Part shown: in pieces, positions 22,305-36,039 of the stretch | How the letters are laid out: each line of letters begins with the position of its first letter | Position numbering within the stretch: position 1 is the first letter of the stretch | From: Agrostemma githago | Taxonomy: Eukaryota > Streptophyta > Magnoliopsida > Caryophyllales > Caryophyllaceae | DNA length: 64,000 bases | Assembly (NCBI GenBank): GCA_958450325.1 | Contig: OY288259.1 | Coordinates: 28,638,734-28,702,733 of the forward strand | Direction: 5' to 3' | Notes under the pieces: generated by a model | What the model was told of the DNA's origin: nothing | The model's database searches: none | What the model saw: only the letters and a program-made list of their open reading frames with translations | Translations under genes and position numbers: made by a program

Positions 22305-24574
22305 TGTAGACATCCATATTTTGACCGCCAGGTGTCTATAGCAGTTTCCGACAAACACCCGATGATGATCGGACGCAAACGTGCTTTAACATACTCGAAT
22401 ATGGGCTCAAAATCATTGGCATTTGGCTTAGGCTTTTTACGAAGTACAAATCTCACAAAACCAACCTCAAGTTCAGGCCCAGTGGGTCGCTTCGAGTCAA
22501 ATAATACTAATTTGGGTCGAATCCGACACCAGGGGCAAAACCATCTTTTAGCGATCGAGTCAAAACCCGGTCAAAGATAATTTCGAAACGTGTGAGTCAG
22601 CCGTGTCACCCCACGTGACTGATTCGAGCTCAAACGCTACAAAAAATCTGCTGCACAAAATATTAAACAAATCTGTTTAAGGATAGAATTCGATCTCAAG
22701 TAGGAATTCTATCCGAATACCGAATCAAACACTCGACCGAGCATGGGATACTCGGCCGAGCAGCCTATTTTCAGCCGAGATTCCTTTCTTCTTCACCAAG
22801 TAACGGAATTGTCGTTCCTTTCAAATTCTTACTTTTCCTATCCTAATCGGTATTTTTCATCACCTAAACGAGATACTTATTCTAACTTCCATCGAGGACC
22901 TCTCCTATAAATAGCACCCTCACGACACATTAAATTCATTCAGAAATAATCAACTTTATTATTCATCACGCATCTACAATTCACAAAATATACACTTAGC
23001 ATCGAGAAACCGATAGTATACCCGAGACCCGACGAAACCGGCCACCTCTTACACTTTACACGTCCAAACCAAAAAAACCACCATAACTCACCGACATTAA
23101 CTCGACGCTCCCGTGCCCTAGCCACATTCCGACGAGCCCCGATCCGAGTATACAAAGCATATAGGTTGAGGGTGCAAAATCAAACCCGACTTTTCCTTTC
23201 TCTCTTCCCATCTCACATTTTTTTCTTTCGTCGCGTCGTTGGTCCGTTTATTTATTATGGGTCATCGTCGCATTTTTTATTTATTTCTAATATCGATACT
23301 ACAAACTATTTTTATAAAACAAACGTTCTTAAAAATACGATATCGATTCTTTATAGTCGAATATTGTATCAAAAATAACTAAATTAATCTCGTTGATGCT
23401 AAAAAACCGTTACATAATTTTTCTTAAAACAAAATACAACGATTTTAACGTGGAGAGAGTCAAACATCGCTTTTTTAGTTTAATTTTACAAAACGATTTT
23501 CGAAAACTTTGTTTATCTTTTCCTAAAAAACTATTCCGAGTATTTAATATCGATTTCATAATCGAATATTGAATATAACGAATATCGCAAAATTAAGCCG
23601 AGTATAAATCATGTAATATTTATACGCGATTTAATAAAGTAATAAATTTTCCGAAAAACAATTTCGAAAACAGCCCGGGACGCGAGTCGCGTGCGTCCCG
23701 GGCGAGTGGCCTTCTCGCGCGGGTCGCCCCCCTCCCGGGCGAGTCGCGTGGTCTTCTGGAAAACGCGACGCAAATATTCAATTTCGATCTATTTTTTTTA
23801 TTCTTCGAACATCGTTTTTTTTAGACAAAACAGCGGGTTTTTCTCGGCATATTTTATTTTTTTCCTCGACCTCGGTCAACACGTGATAATCCATCACGTG
23901 TCATAAACCTTTTTCGAAATCATGCATATTATCATATTTACGTTTCTTATTCGATTTACAAACTGTTACTAACTTGTTTGTTCGTGTTTGTAGCATTTTT
24001 ATTTTCATCGTTTGTTTTATTATACTAAAACGAATCTCACATGCTAAAATACAACTTTGACATTAAATTTTAGTTGCATTAAAATCGACTTAGCAACCCA
24101 TTCAATTTTTCGCATGTTTAGGGAAAACAATGTTTGCATATCATTCATCGAATTACTAACGCGCGTATTTTAAAATCAAACAATATCTTAGTAGAGACCG
24201 CTAAGTCCGGGCGGGGTTGGGTGTTCTTTGTGAACTTCCCAACAGGTACCCTCACCCCTTACTCAGAACCTCGGTTTTCGGATGTCCGAAACCATTGGCA
24301 ACGAGAGTCATTCAATACACGGTATCCGATAATGTCGGTATCGGTATCAAATGCAGAAGACGAACCCAATAAACTCTGAAATCGGAATGGGCCGTATTTT
24401 GTACACGGCCCACTACGACATAGAGTGGGTTCGAACAGGCCCGAACTCCCACAAAGTTCGGTGGCGACTCCACTTCAATTTAAATTTCAATTCTCTCCAT
24501 TCTCATATGGAGATTCATTCGCCTCCCCAAACCCGCGTGTGGCCGCGTCGGGGTGGACCTATGTCATGTCCACA
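22305..24574 (+). repeat. 3' LTR of non-autonomous Tat element
   Basis: 2270 bp, TGTAGACATCC to CATGTCCACA. TATA box at 22906-22913; GC-rich hairpin at 23674-23702. Followed by the GCATT duplication. Confidence 0.9.
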
Positions 24575-24579
24575 GCATT

Positions 24580-24996
24580 TCAAAGCAATTTAAGTAAACC
24601 TCGCGTTGGAAAATAATTATTTACGAAACTTCGTATTAAAATCATAAATGGCTTTATTTTCGTAAATAAAAATAATATTTACTACTCGAAAATATTATAT
24701 ATATATATATAAATGTATTTAAACATTTTTAGGAAAAGGAATAACTTAAATCCGAGCTTAAAAACGTCTATTCAAAGAGAAATAGAATTCTTCGCGGAAA
24801 ATTTATTAGTTTACAAAGAAAATCAAATAAATAGATGTAAAAGAATTAAAATATTTTAAAATAAAAATAAATATCATTAAACTCAAAATTGAAGATAAGC
24901 TTGGAAAAAGATGAAACGCTAGGCCGAAATGTGATAGAATTATGACAGAGTCATAACGGTAAGGATAAAACGCTAGAAAAAATAGCAGGTGTTACA
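24580..24996 (-). repeat. Family C LTR, segment 3 (end)
   Basis: AT-rich sequence after the GCATT duplication, ending GGTGTTACA, which is TGTAACACC in minus sense, a common chromoviral LTR start. With segments 1 and 2 this makes an LTR of about 1.9 kb. No polypurine tract follows, as expected for the outer side of a 5' LTR. Confidence 0.6.
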
Positions 24997-26042
24997 ATTT
25001 TATATAATAGTATTCAATTCTTGTGCCTTTGGAAGCTTTCTATTTGACTTCAATGTTTGCAAAAATGAAATTTCTATCGTTATCGCAAATCTTCGCGATT
25101 TCGTAAAACGGTTCCTATTTTCTCATACGGATTCCGATTGAGGCGTTTCAAAAGCCTAACTTTATAATTTTCCACGATATACACAATGGTGATATTCAAA
25201 GTTACAATTTATAAGTACATCATAAAAATATTGTACTAGACAGCTCCTTTACTACGAAAATCGTCACCCGACGAATCATTTCTCGACTTTTGATTTCCGT
25301 ACTTCTTTCTTAACCATTGTGTGACCAAATAAACTCATAAATATTAGCCTAAGGCATTCCAAACCGTCACTTTGAAGTCCTAGCCTCAAAATATGCCTAA
25401 CTAATCAAAAACACCATTTCTAGTAATGTACTTCTCAAATTATGATTAGCTATTTTGAGTAATTGTCAAATTCTTCTCCACCCTTTGCTCCCTCATCAAT
25501 GCCACGACTTGGGTGCTTATAACCAGCCCTATTCTCTTCATTTACTCATCCATTCACTCACTTAAACATTCCTTCAAAGATCCATCTAAAAACCAAAGAA
25601 AATCATACAAGTTTTCCTAAGTTCTTAAGCCTTTACACCACCATTTTGAAGAGCATTAATCACTTCTTTCTCTTATCTTATACTACTTGTTTTCAAAGTT
25701 AATTTAATATTATAACTACTAGGTTAGTTTGTTTTTGTGTCATTCTAACTAATTTATGAAGAGGAGCAAAAGAAAAGGAGCATCGATCTTCCTTTTCTTA
25801 TATGTTGTAGAATCGATTATTTATGCTTAAGGTAACCTAACTTTTCTTCGCCCTCAAATCTCTTAGTATAGTGTTTAGATTCTAACTAACATATAACATC
25901 ATGTTTAGGACTAAATCATTAGATCACCAAGTTTAAAGTTAACTATTTGTCGATTTATCACTTAACAGTACATGCTGTAAAATGGATTTTGTGATGTATG
26001 ATGTATGTTTACGATTTTTTGTGTAATATACGTGTTGAATTA
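24997..26042. other. Unclassified AT-rich region left of E1
   Basis: No convincing ORF or homology. A TATA-like CTTATAA at about 25517, followed by pyrimidine-rich leader-like sequence, suggests an old LTR promoter, but the LTR ends cannot be placed. The last five bases AATTA (26038-26042) are the left target-site duplication of E1. Confidence 0.4.
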
Positions 26043-26770
26043 TGTAGACACCCACATTTTGACCGCCAGGTGTCTATAGTAGTTTCCGACAAACACCCGA
26101 TGATGATCGGACGCAAACATGCTTTAAATACTCAGAAACGGGCTCAAAATCATTGGCATTTGGCTTGGGCTCATCATGGAGTACATTATCTAACAAAACC
26201 AACCTCAAAATCAGGCCCAGTGGGTCGTTTCGAGTCAAATAAGACTAATTTGGGTCGATTCCGACACCAGGGGTAAAACCGTTTTTTTACGACCGAGTCA
26301 AAACCCGGTCGAAGATTTTCCCGAGACACGTGAGTCAGCCGTGACACCTCACATGGCTGATTCCTGCTCTAATCCTACAAAAAATCAGCTTCTCAAAATA
26401 TTAAACAAATCCGTTTGAGGATAGGATTCGATCTCAAGTAGGAATTCTATCCGGAAACCGAATCGGATATCGACCGAGCACCAATTACTCGGCCAAGACA
26501 CCCAAGGCAGCCGAAATACTCCTCCATTCAGCCGAGATTTTGGCTTCTCCATTAAGAAACGGAATTTGCATTCCTTTCGAACTCTTACATTTCCTATCCA
26601 AAAACCGATTTAAACACCCGACCGAGTGCAAACACTCGGCCGAGTAGGCTACAACCAGCCGTGTCCCCTTTCTTCTTTGACAAGAAAGCGGAATTCTCAT
26701 GCCTTACAACTTCTACGTTTCCTATCCTAAGCGGTAGTTCAAACTCTCCTAGCCAAGGTCGGGAATTTCC

Positions 26771-26778
26771 TATAAATA
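26771..26778 (+). promoter_or_regulatory. TATA box, E1 5' LTR
   Basis: TATAAATA, about 730 bp into the LTR. Its copy in the 3' LTR is at 39498-39505. Confidence 0.7.
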
Positions 26779-27494
26779 GCCCCTTGCATACAACACTTTA
26801 GAAAAAAACGAAAAAAACGGAAAAAAAGATATTCAAAAAACAACGATATCAAATCATTAGCATCCCTACACATCAAATACACATCAAAAATTAACATCGA
26901 CAAACCGATAATATTCCCGAAGGAAAACCGGTCCATTTAAACCCGAAACCCTTCACCCGAAACTCGTCCAAACCGAGCCACCACCTCACCGACGTACACT
27001 CGACGCTCTTGTGCCCAAGCCGCATCCCGACGAGCCCCGATCCGAGTAAATAGAAGCATGTAGGTTGAGGGTGTAACAAAACCCGATTTCTCTTTTTCTT
27101 CTCTTCTCCTCCTTCACGTCGGTCCTTTTATTACGGGTCGTCGTCGTCATTTTTTTATTTTCTAATCTCGATAATATCAAAAAACTAATTTCTTATAACA
27201 ACATTCTTAAAAATATGATATCGATTTTCTATAATCGAATATTGTATCAAAAAAGAATTATATTAAGATCTCGACGATATTAAAAATCGTTACATTTTTT
27301 TTGTTTCGTTCAAACTTCTTTTACAAAACCTTTTTTTTAATTCGTTCCGAATACTCGATATCGATTTCATAATCGAATATCGGGTACGAGGAATATCGAA
27401 AACATAAATCGAGTACAAATTAATTCATATTTTGTACGCGATTTATCAAAATTAGCAATTTCGAACAAAAAATAAAAAACCGGACAGACCCGCA

Positions 27495-27525
27495 CGCGAG
27501 TCGCGCCATGCCCAGGCGACTCGCG
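27495..27525 (+). other. GC-rich hairpin, E1 5' LTR
   Basis: Arms CGCGAGTCGC and GCGACTCGCG pair perfectly around an 11-nt loop. The copy in the 3' LTR is at 40224-40254. Confidence 0.7.
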
Positions 27526-28580
27526 CACGGGCCTGAAATCCGAGACGTTTTTTTAGCTTTTTCGTTCGTTTTATTTTATTCTTCTACGAAACAATCTTAA
27601 AACTTATATCTTTTCTAAAACTATTCCGAATATTTGATATTGATTTCGTAGTCAACTATTAAATATAACGAATATCGAAAATATTAGATCGAGTGCGAAT
27701 TATGCAATATTCGTACGCGGTTTAATAAAAAAGTTGAGTCTTCGAAAATCGTCTCAAAAAATCAGACCGACAAGCGACTCGCCGGCATCCCGGGCGAGCC
27801 GCGCGGCCGGCTGCCTCGACGCCCCTTTTTTCTCGTTTTTTTATTATTTTTCGAGCTTCGTTTTTTTATACAAAACATCGTTTTTAACAATATTTTCCAG
27901 ATTTCGATTAATATTTATTTTTTTCGATCTCGTATATTTATTTGCTATATTATTTTCACAAATCGATACTAACTCGTTTGTTCATCTTTGTAGCAAATTC
28001 ATTCTTATTTCATCTTTTGTTTTATTATACTAAAACGAATCTCACATGCTAAATTCCACTTTGACGTTAATTTTAGTTGCATTAAACCGACTTAGCAACC
28101 CATTCAATTCCTCGCATGTTTAGGAAAACAATGTTTGCATATCATTCATCGTATTACTAACGCGCGTATTAAAAAATCATTCGATATCCTAGTAGAGGCC
28201 GCTAATGTGCGGGCGGGGTTGGGTGTTCTTAGTGAACTTCCCAACACGTACCCTCACCCCTTACTCAGAACCGTGGTTTCCGGATGTCCGAAACCATTGG
28301 CAACGAGAGTCATTCAATATACGATTAACCGCTCAAGTCGGCATCTATATCGATATGCAAAGGAACGAGCCCAATAAACTCTGACATCGGAAATGGGCCG
28401 TATTTTGTATACGGCCCACTACGACATAGAGTGGGCTCGAACGGTTCCGAATAACCATAAAATTCGGTGGCGACTCCAACTTCGATTTAAATTTCCATTT
28501 GACCATCTCATGGAGATTCATTCGCCTCCCCAAACCCGCGCGTGGCCGCGTCGAGGTGGACCTGTGTCATGTCCACAATT

Positions 28581-28598
28581 TGGCGACTCCGTTGGGGA
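28581..28598 (+). other. Primer-binding site of E1, tRNA-Arg
   Basis: TGGCGACTCCGTTGGGGA, with one C-to-T change relative to the other Tat primer sites (C to T in the CCGCT part). Confidence 0.88.
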
Positions 28599-29667
28599 TT
28601 AGCTGATACGTTACTGACCTTCAGCATCCTCAGGGTGAGACTCGAATAGAAATCGTTTGACTAGTACAATACGCATTTTAGTTTTACGGTTCATGCATAA
28701 CCCCATATTTTCCCGGGCCGGTACTGGTGACCGACGTCCCACTATACTATCGATGTAATCCAAATTGGATATGTCGAAGGTGTCCATTAGCCGATTCGTA
28801 TGGGTTTTACGGCATGTTCTAAGCTCAACTCGACTTAGGAAGTCCGCCCCGATTCTCGATAGGCTGTGTACACTGGTATAGACCCTTTCAGACTGACCGA
28901 GACTTAAAATTAGAGCATACATGGCGTCGTTATACCGTTTCCATGACTACGTGCTACCTGATTTACAAGTCTTTTTTTTTCAAAAACCGTCATTTTCAAA
29001 ATTGCATCCTTTTCAAAATATCCAATTTCAAAACCCGGGACATATACCGAATTTAGGATCCACGATTTTACTCAAAATAGCCTATTTTTAGCCGGTATTA
29101 TGCCCATTTCAAAACTCAAAAATATTTTCAAAACTTTCAAAACCGTCACCCGGTCCGCCTTTCTGTTTTCTTTTTCGAAAAAAAGGGCCGGACTTCTCTC
29201 CCGATTTTACTCGGGCTTTCAAAAAATCAATTTTGCAAACTTCCTTTTCTTAGGACTTCCCGTATTTAGCAAGTGTCGGGTCGTGTCTTAAGTCATCAAG
29301 GTCTTCTAGCGTCGAAACTCCGTCGATCTTACATCACGGGTTTCCTCCCTATCCCAGTCCGCCTTATTATACTAAGGCAAGGCCCACCTACATGGGACAT
29401 ACTCCTACAAGGGTCGGCCCGTCTACACAATCGAGTCTAGAAGTCTGGGGAATGTCTCACGTGAACCTCCTTTCGAGCGGGGCCCAGCCCACACAGCTGG
29501 ATCCTAAAGGAGGCTCACCTCTCACAAGTCATCCGTCTAGATGTCTTTTCCGAGTCATTTCCACTCTAGTTTCCCTTTTCCTTGCTCGGGATGTACTTTA
29601 GTTCTACGATTTGGGTTGGTCGCTGATACGTGGTATTCTCACAGACAGGCCGCCTCACACTCGAACC
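28599..29667 (+). other. 5' leader of E1
   Basis: About 1.07 kb untranslated, homologous to the leaders at 9194 and 17164. No ORF with a recognisable domain. Confidence 0.75.
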
Positions 29668-32600
29668 ATGACTAAGGACTCAATTGATCAACTGATCACC
29701 GCATTGGCCAAGATCCAAGAATAGCTCGACCAAATCAGGGGTGACCAGATCGCCATTGTCACCCGGGTTAGTGCCATAGAACAGGACAAGCCAAAGGGTG
29801 AAGATGAAGCTCATGGGCCTTTAGCCCAATTGACTAGCGCAGTCCTCAAACTGCAAGAGCAAGTCCATTTGAAGACCCACAACTCGATCCATACGGAGAA
29901 TGCCCGAACCTATTCTCCCCTGACCGATCAACTGCCTGCCAATCTCAACTTGACAGGCCTCCCAATGTTCGACGGAACCGAAGACCCGGTATTACATATC
30001 CGGGCCTTCAAGGAGTTTATGGCCCTAAAAGGAGTCAAATCGGACATGTTCAAGCATCTGTTTGCCTCCTCGCTAGAGAAGCACCCAAAAGCTTGGTTCT
30101 ATAAGCTCGACGCCAAGAAATACAAAACTTGAGACGATGTCGCAACGGAGTTCGCCCGAAACTATGCGGACAATGCGGAAATCCAGACAACCATGCGTAC
30201 TCTGGAGGTCATGGCCCAAGAGCCGAAGGAGGGTTTCACCAAATACCTCCAAAGGTGGAGGGCCGAAAGTGTCAAGCTGGTCGACAAGCCCAGCGAAAAA
30301 GTATTAGTGGAGGCCTTTGTGAAAAATCTCCTCCCATCTTACCGGATCCATCTCCGGTACGCTATCATACCCAATTTCGTCACCTTAACCGAAATGGGTA
30401 CGAGAATCGAAGACGACTTAAGGTTAGAGAGCCTTACTAAGGCCTGTACAAAGGGTTATCAAGGAGCCAGTTCATCTTCCGGTAAGCCCGCAACTACAAG
30501 TGCGGCCCAAACCATCTTTGACGAGGTTAATTTGTTAGACACCTCGACCAAAAAGAACACTCCAGCCCGAGTATTCACGGACATAGGGACTACTTATGTC
30601 GACGCCTTACAAAGGCTATCTTCTAAAGGCCTAATTCAGCCCATAGGCCCAATGCCAGAGGTCCCTGTCGAGAAGCGGTCCAAAAGCTACAACGCACAGG
30701 CCTATTGCCGCTATCACCAAGGCAACGGGCATGACACCAAAAAATGCTGGAAATTAAAGCATCTCATTCAAGATCTGATCGAGAGTGGGAAGATACCGTT
30801 ACCCAACGACAAGCCCAGTAACAAAAACAACCCTCTTGCTACTCACGCCATTTCTGCTGGAGAAATAATCGATTGTACTCATCTCATTTCCCCTTTCATT
30901 CCCCAAATCAACGGGATATGGAATGACGATGAAGACGATGTTTATCTGACCAAGGGGGAGACTGTCCCCATCACGGCCGAAGAGATCCGGAAGGCCAAAA
31001 CCAAGGCCCTGGCCGGTACTCATGTCATCACGGCCGGATCTTCAACCCCGGGATCCGCCACTGAGCCCGCCAAGACGGACTCCATACTCGAAGAACCAGA
31101 CACTAACACGGCCCTAGTCAAGCAACTGAAGAGGGTCCGAACTGATCTTACCATATGGTAGCTTCTGGTCAGTTCTCAAGAACATCGGGCAGCACTTACT
31201 AAAGCTCTCGATGAGATCAAGGTAGACTCGTCGGTTACCCCCGCTGAAATGGTAGCCACCATCCTGCCTCACCTCAAAGGCAAGTCCAAAGAAGAAGGCC
31301 CGCTTATCACTTTCTCTGAGTCCGATCTACCACCATTTGGGGCTACCCACAACCTAGCCCTATATATTACGGTGATTTGCCGGGGCAAATATCTACCCAT
31401 GACCCTAATCGATGACGGGTCAGCCGTAAATGTCCTTCCTTTAAGGACTGCAAGGGCTCTCGGCATTACCGAGACCGACTATCTTCCTACTGCACAAACT
31501 ATCCAGACTTTTGATGGAAGTCCGAAATCAGTTGCCGGGGCTGTCAGACTAACCATCATAACCGGCCCAATCGAAAAAGAACTAGAATTTCAAGTGATCG
31601 ATGTCATCTCATCGTTCAATCTGCTACTTGGAAGGCCTTGGATCCACGCAGTCAAGGCCGTATCCTCCACTCTTCATAGAAAGGTCAAGTTACCTTTACA
31701 AGACAGGGTCATCACACTTGAAGCTACTCCAATAGCCGTGTCAAGCTGCAACACGGCCGGTTCATTCGACCCGCGAGGATTCAATTTCGTGGAAATGATC
31801 GATGAAGAATATCTTTTTAGGCCCTATTTCACAACCAGCATCGACAAAATGCTGCAGAACTTGGGTTACTTACCGGGGGCTACTTCAAGGCCTGGTCTCC
31901 CGGCAGGCAAGATCATCGATGTCTTAAATAATGAAGAGCCGAAATTCGGCTTGGGGTATGCCTTAACCCCGGAAAACGTGGTCCGGGCCGGCATCCAAAA
32001 GGCCTGCAACGTCCTCAAGGGCTCCTACAGCCCGAAACTCAACTTCGTCACTCCAGTATTCGAAGCTGTCCAAACAGGCCTTTACCAGCCCACTATAACC
32101 TATCATGAGGTCAATTTCATTCCGGATGATATCTTCACTCTCATCCAGGCTGAATCAAAAGAAGATTCGAACCAAGCTGAGCCCATGCTGGGGCTCTTGT
32201 TCGGGGAAAGCAAGATAATTCCTACCCCTAAGGAGGAATTAGTCAACCTGATCCTCCATAGCAACAAGTTCGATCCAACCAAGCTGATCTCTGAAGTAGG
32301 CGCTGACACTGGAAAGCGGGCTTGGAGGAAAACGATCAAATGGACCGACAGCGAGGGCCGAGTCTACAAGCTCACTACCGGCGAAGGGGACATGCAAGGC
32401 GACGAGTCTGAATCCGAGTCTGAGTCAGAGTCAGAGTCGGAGTCTGAGTCAAAGTCTAGAGGGTCCAGTACTAGGGTTGAGTCTGTAACCCCTTTTCCTT
32501 CGATCATTCCTCTGGGAGCCTCGGAGTCTGTCCCGAGAGCACTCCCCATACCGCCTCTGACCAGCGATCAGATGGCAGCTCTCTTCGAGCTATTTTCAAA

Positions 32601-35600
32601 ACTTTCTATCAATAATAACGATAACCGTTCTGCTTACGACTTGTCTTATTTTCAAAACATTTTCAAAAACTTTACTTGCAATGACATTGAGAAACCCGAC
32701 GAACAGGTACCACTACCTCAGCATCTAGTCGAGCAACTTGAACAAAGGGAGTCCCGAGATCCGGTGATCGAAGAAACCGATTCCATCAATCTAGGAACCC
32801 CTTTAGAGCCTCAGATGCTTAAGTTAGGTTTATCCCTAGACCCCGAGGAGAAGCAACAATTTACGGAGCTCCTCCACGAATTCAAAGACGTCTTCGCATG
32901 GTCCTACAAGGACATGCCGGGAATAGACCGGGAGATAGCCGAACACCGTATACCCATCAAAGACGGGTATAAGCCGGTAAAGCAAAAACTCTGAAGAATG
33001 AGGCCCGAATGGTCTCTCAAAGTCAAAGAAGAAGTCGACAAGCAATTCAAAGCGGGCTTTATCCAAGTGTCTGAATATCCAGACTGGGTCGCAAATATCG
33101 TGCCGGTACCCAAGAAAGACGGAAAGGTACGAGTTTGTGTAGATTTCCGGGACCTTAATAAGGCCAGCCCAAAAGACGATTTTCCGTTGCCACACATCGA
33201 CATACTGGTGGACAACACGGCCGACCATGCCCTTCTATCTTTTATGGACGGGTATGCCGAATACAATCAGATCAAAATGGCAAAAGAAGACATGAGTAAG
33301 ACCACCTTCACTACACCTTGGGGGACTTACTGTTACACTGTTATGCCATTTGGGCTTATCAACGCCGGTGCCACTTATCAACGGACCGCCACTACCTTAT
33401 TACATGACATGATGCACAAGGAAGTGGAAGTCTACGTGGACGATATGATAGTCAAGTCCAAAGAACGAAACGGGCATATTCCGGCCCTTAGGAAGTTCTT
33501 CACCCGACTACGCAAGTATAACATGAGACTGAATCCTCAAAAATTGCAGCTTTGGGGTAACATCGGGTAAATTACTGGGCCATATCGTCAGCCAGCGCGG
33601 CATCGAGGTTGACCCAGCCAAAATCAAGGCCATTACCGAGATGCGGCCACCTAAAACCGAAAAGGAGATTAGGGGGTTTCTCGGGAAAGTCCAATATATC
33701 AGCAGATTCATTTCGAAGCTAACCATGGTATGTGAGCCCATTTTCAAAAAACTGAAGATAGGGGAACGGGTACTATGGGACGACAAATGTCAAACAGCTT
33801 TCGATAAAATCAAAGAGATTCTGTCATCTCCGCCGGTATTAATGCAACCTCAACACGGTTTGCCTTTGTCGTTATACTTGACAACGACTGAGACAGCCAT
33901 GGGGGCTATGCTAGCCCAGACAGTCGACTCAGAAGAACGAGCTATTTACTACATCAGTAAAAAGTTCCTCGAATACGAATGCAAGTACACGATGCTCGAA
34001 AAGACGTGTCTAGCTTTAGTTTGGGCCACTAAAAAGCTCCGACACTATATGCTTAGCCACGAAGTGCACGTACTATCAAGAATGGATCCAATTAAGTATC
34101 TGTTCGAAAAGCCCATCCTCAACGGCAGGATATCTAGATGGACTTTAATGCTAGCTGAGTTTGACCTCAAGTTCGTACCGTTAAAAGCCATCAAAGGCCG
34201 GGTAGTTGCTGAGTTCCTTGCCGATAGTCCGGTATCTGAAGAGGGACACACCGATACTTGGGCCTTCCCTGACGAAGATATATTCCATACCGACACAGAG
34301 ACATGGGATCTATATTTTGACGGGGCATCCAACTTTCGAGGATTTGGTGTCGGGATTTTGCTGATCTCACCACAAGGAGAGCACACCCCGTTATCCATCA
34401 AGCTGGACTTCGACGTGACTAATAACGCAGCCGAATACGAAGCATGCATTCACGGGTTGCAAGCCGCCGCTGATCTAGGAGTAACGAACCTCCGGGTCCA
34501 CGGTGACTCATCATTAGTCATTAATCAAGCACTCCAGAAATGGAAAACTCGGAACGCAAATCTCGTAGCTTACCAAGCGCGAGTAAGGGTTCTTGAAAAG
34601 CAGTTTCGAAAGGTGGAATACATTTACCTACCTCGGGAAGAAAACCAGTTTGCAGATGCGCTATCCAAATTAGCATCTTTACTAAATATCCCGGGACACC
34701 TAACCAGCATGCCGATTTGCGTCGAAAGACGGTCCGAGCCGGCATATATCAACGCTATCCAAGACATCGAGATAGCTGATCCTGAACCTTGGTACCAGGC
34801 TGTTCTCACCTACTTGACGTCGGGAGAATATCCTCCGGGATCTGAAAACCGGGCCAAGAAGGCCCTACGAAGATGGGCCACTCAGTTCATCCGCACGGAC
34901 GATGGACAGTTATACAAAAAGACGGCACAGGGGGCTTTACTCCTATGCATCGACAAAACGCAGGCCGAAAAAGTCATGGCCGAGGTACACGATGGTGAGA
35001 ACGGTCCGCATATGAATGCCCATATGCTAGCTCGAAAAATCGCAAGACTCGGGTATTATTGGAATAGCATGGAGACCGACTGTCAGTTATACGTCAAGCA
35101 TTGTCACAACTGTCAGATTTTCGGCAATGTCCAGCATATGCCGTCATCCCTATTATATACCATGACATCACCATGGCCGTTTTCAACATGGGGAATTGAT
35201 ATAATCGGGAAGGTGAACCCTTCCGGCACGGGACGTCACTGCTTCATTCTGGTGGCTATTGACTAATTTACCAAATGGGTCGAAGCCAAGTCATATCGTG
35301 TCTTGAACGCCAAGCACGTTGCAAAGTTTATCCAAGATAAAATTATATGCCGATACGGGATCCCGCACGAATTCATAAGTGATCACGGGACCCATTTCCA
35401 AGCTGAAACCGCTACTTTGCTAGCAAAATATAAAATTCAAAGGCATACGTCATCGCCTTACCGTCCCCAAACAAATGGAGCAGTAGAGGCAGCAAATAAA
35501 ACCATTGTCACCATACTTAAAAAGATGGCTGATAATTACCGGGATTGGCCCAATAAAATCCCTTTTGCCTTATGGGGATACCGGACCTCAATCGCACTGC

Positions 35601-36039
35601 AACTGGAGCAACTCCATACTATCTGACATACGGGATGGAGGCGGTCCAGCCCGTCGAGCTTGAAGTACCATCTTTAAGGATTTTACTCGAAAGTCAAGTA
35701 CCTGAAGCAGATTGGGTTCAAGCCTGGTACGACTCGCTGATTCTTTTAGACGAACGACGATCTCGAGCCCTTAACAACATCCAGATATATCAAAAAAGTA
35801 TAAAACGGGCTTTCAACAAAAGGGTTAGGCCCAGAAACATCAAAGAGGGCGATCTAGTCTTAAAATCTGTCCGCGCTTTGCTACCAGTCGACCCAAGGGG
35901 AAAATTCAAACCTAATTGGGCCGGACCATATCTAGTAAAGAAGGTTTTATCAGGAGGAGCCGTAATGCTGACAGACTTGGATGGGAATGAATTCGTCAAC
36001 CCAACCAACTTGGACCAGCTGAAGCGCTACTACCCCTAA
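29668..36039 (+). pseudogene. Tat gag-pol, five stops and two frameshifts
   Basis: Homologous to the intact E2 polyprotein along its whole length. Domains: coiled coil, Gag, CHHC knuckle (CRYHQGNGHDTKKC), protease (DDGSAVN), Ser-Glu repeat (about 32400-32455), RT with YVDDMIV, RNase H, second RNase H (YFDGAS), integrase (zinc region, SDHGTHF, NGAVEAAN). Lesions against E2: TAG 29722-29724 (Gln), TGA 30130-30132 (Trp), TAG 31159-31161 (Gln), TGA 32992-32994 (Arg), a one-base insertion near 33541-33545, TAA 35264-35266 (Tyr), and a one-base deletion near 35590. Four of the five stops are C-to-T or G-to-A transitions. No functional Pol can be made. Confidence 0.92.

Larger units (their letters stand above)
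14905..24574 (+). mobile_element. Complete non-autonomous Tat element with mini-Gag
   Basis: A 9670-bp element flanked by the 5-bp duplication GCATT (14900-14904 and 24575-24579). LTRs are 14905-17142 and 22305-24574. It has a tRNA-Arg primer site, a polypurine tract, one 225-residue Gag-like ORF and no protease, RT, RNase H or integrase. The internal region shares leader, post-pol hairpin and 3' end with the autonomous elements. It must have been copied by proteins supplied in trans, probably by an E2-like relative. The LTRs differ by a 32-bp deletion in the 5' copy plus scattered substitutions. Confidence 0.9.
26043..28577 (+). repeat. 5' LTR of E1
   Basis: TGTAGACACCC to CATGTCCACA. Palindromic elements at 26466-26645 lie upstream of the TATA box at 26771-26778. 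A GC-rich hairpin lies at 27495-27525. The open frames within are LTR noise. Confidence 0.92.

Noticed and set aside
24690..24715. AT dinucleotide run as a functional element
   Set aside because: Ordinary microsatellite in AT-rich sequence.
25510..26000. Possible host promoter and 5' UTR near a TATA-like site
   Set aside because: No coding sequence follows before E1 or after it at 41312; more likely an old LTR promoter.
29668..36039. Ogre assignment for E1 and E2
   Set aside because: Ogre has a separate ORF1 before gag and an intron between protease and RT. E2 shows one continuous frame, so Tat/Retand-like is safer.
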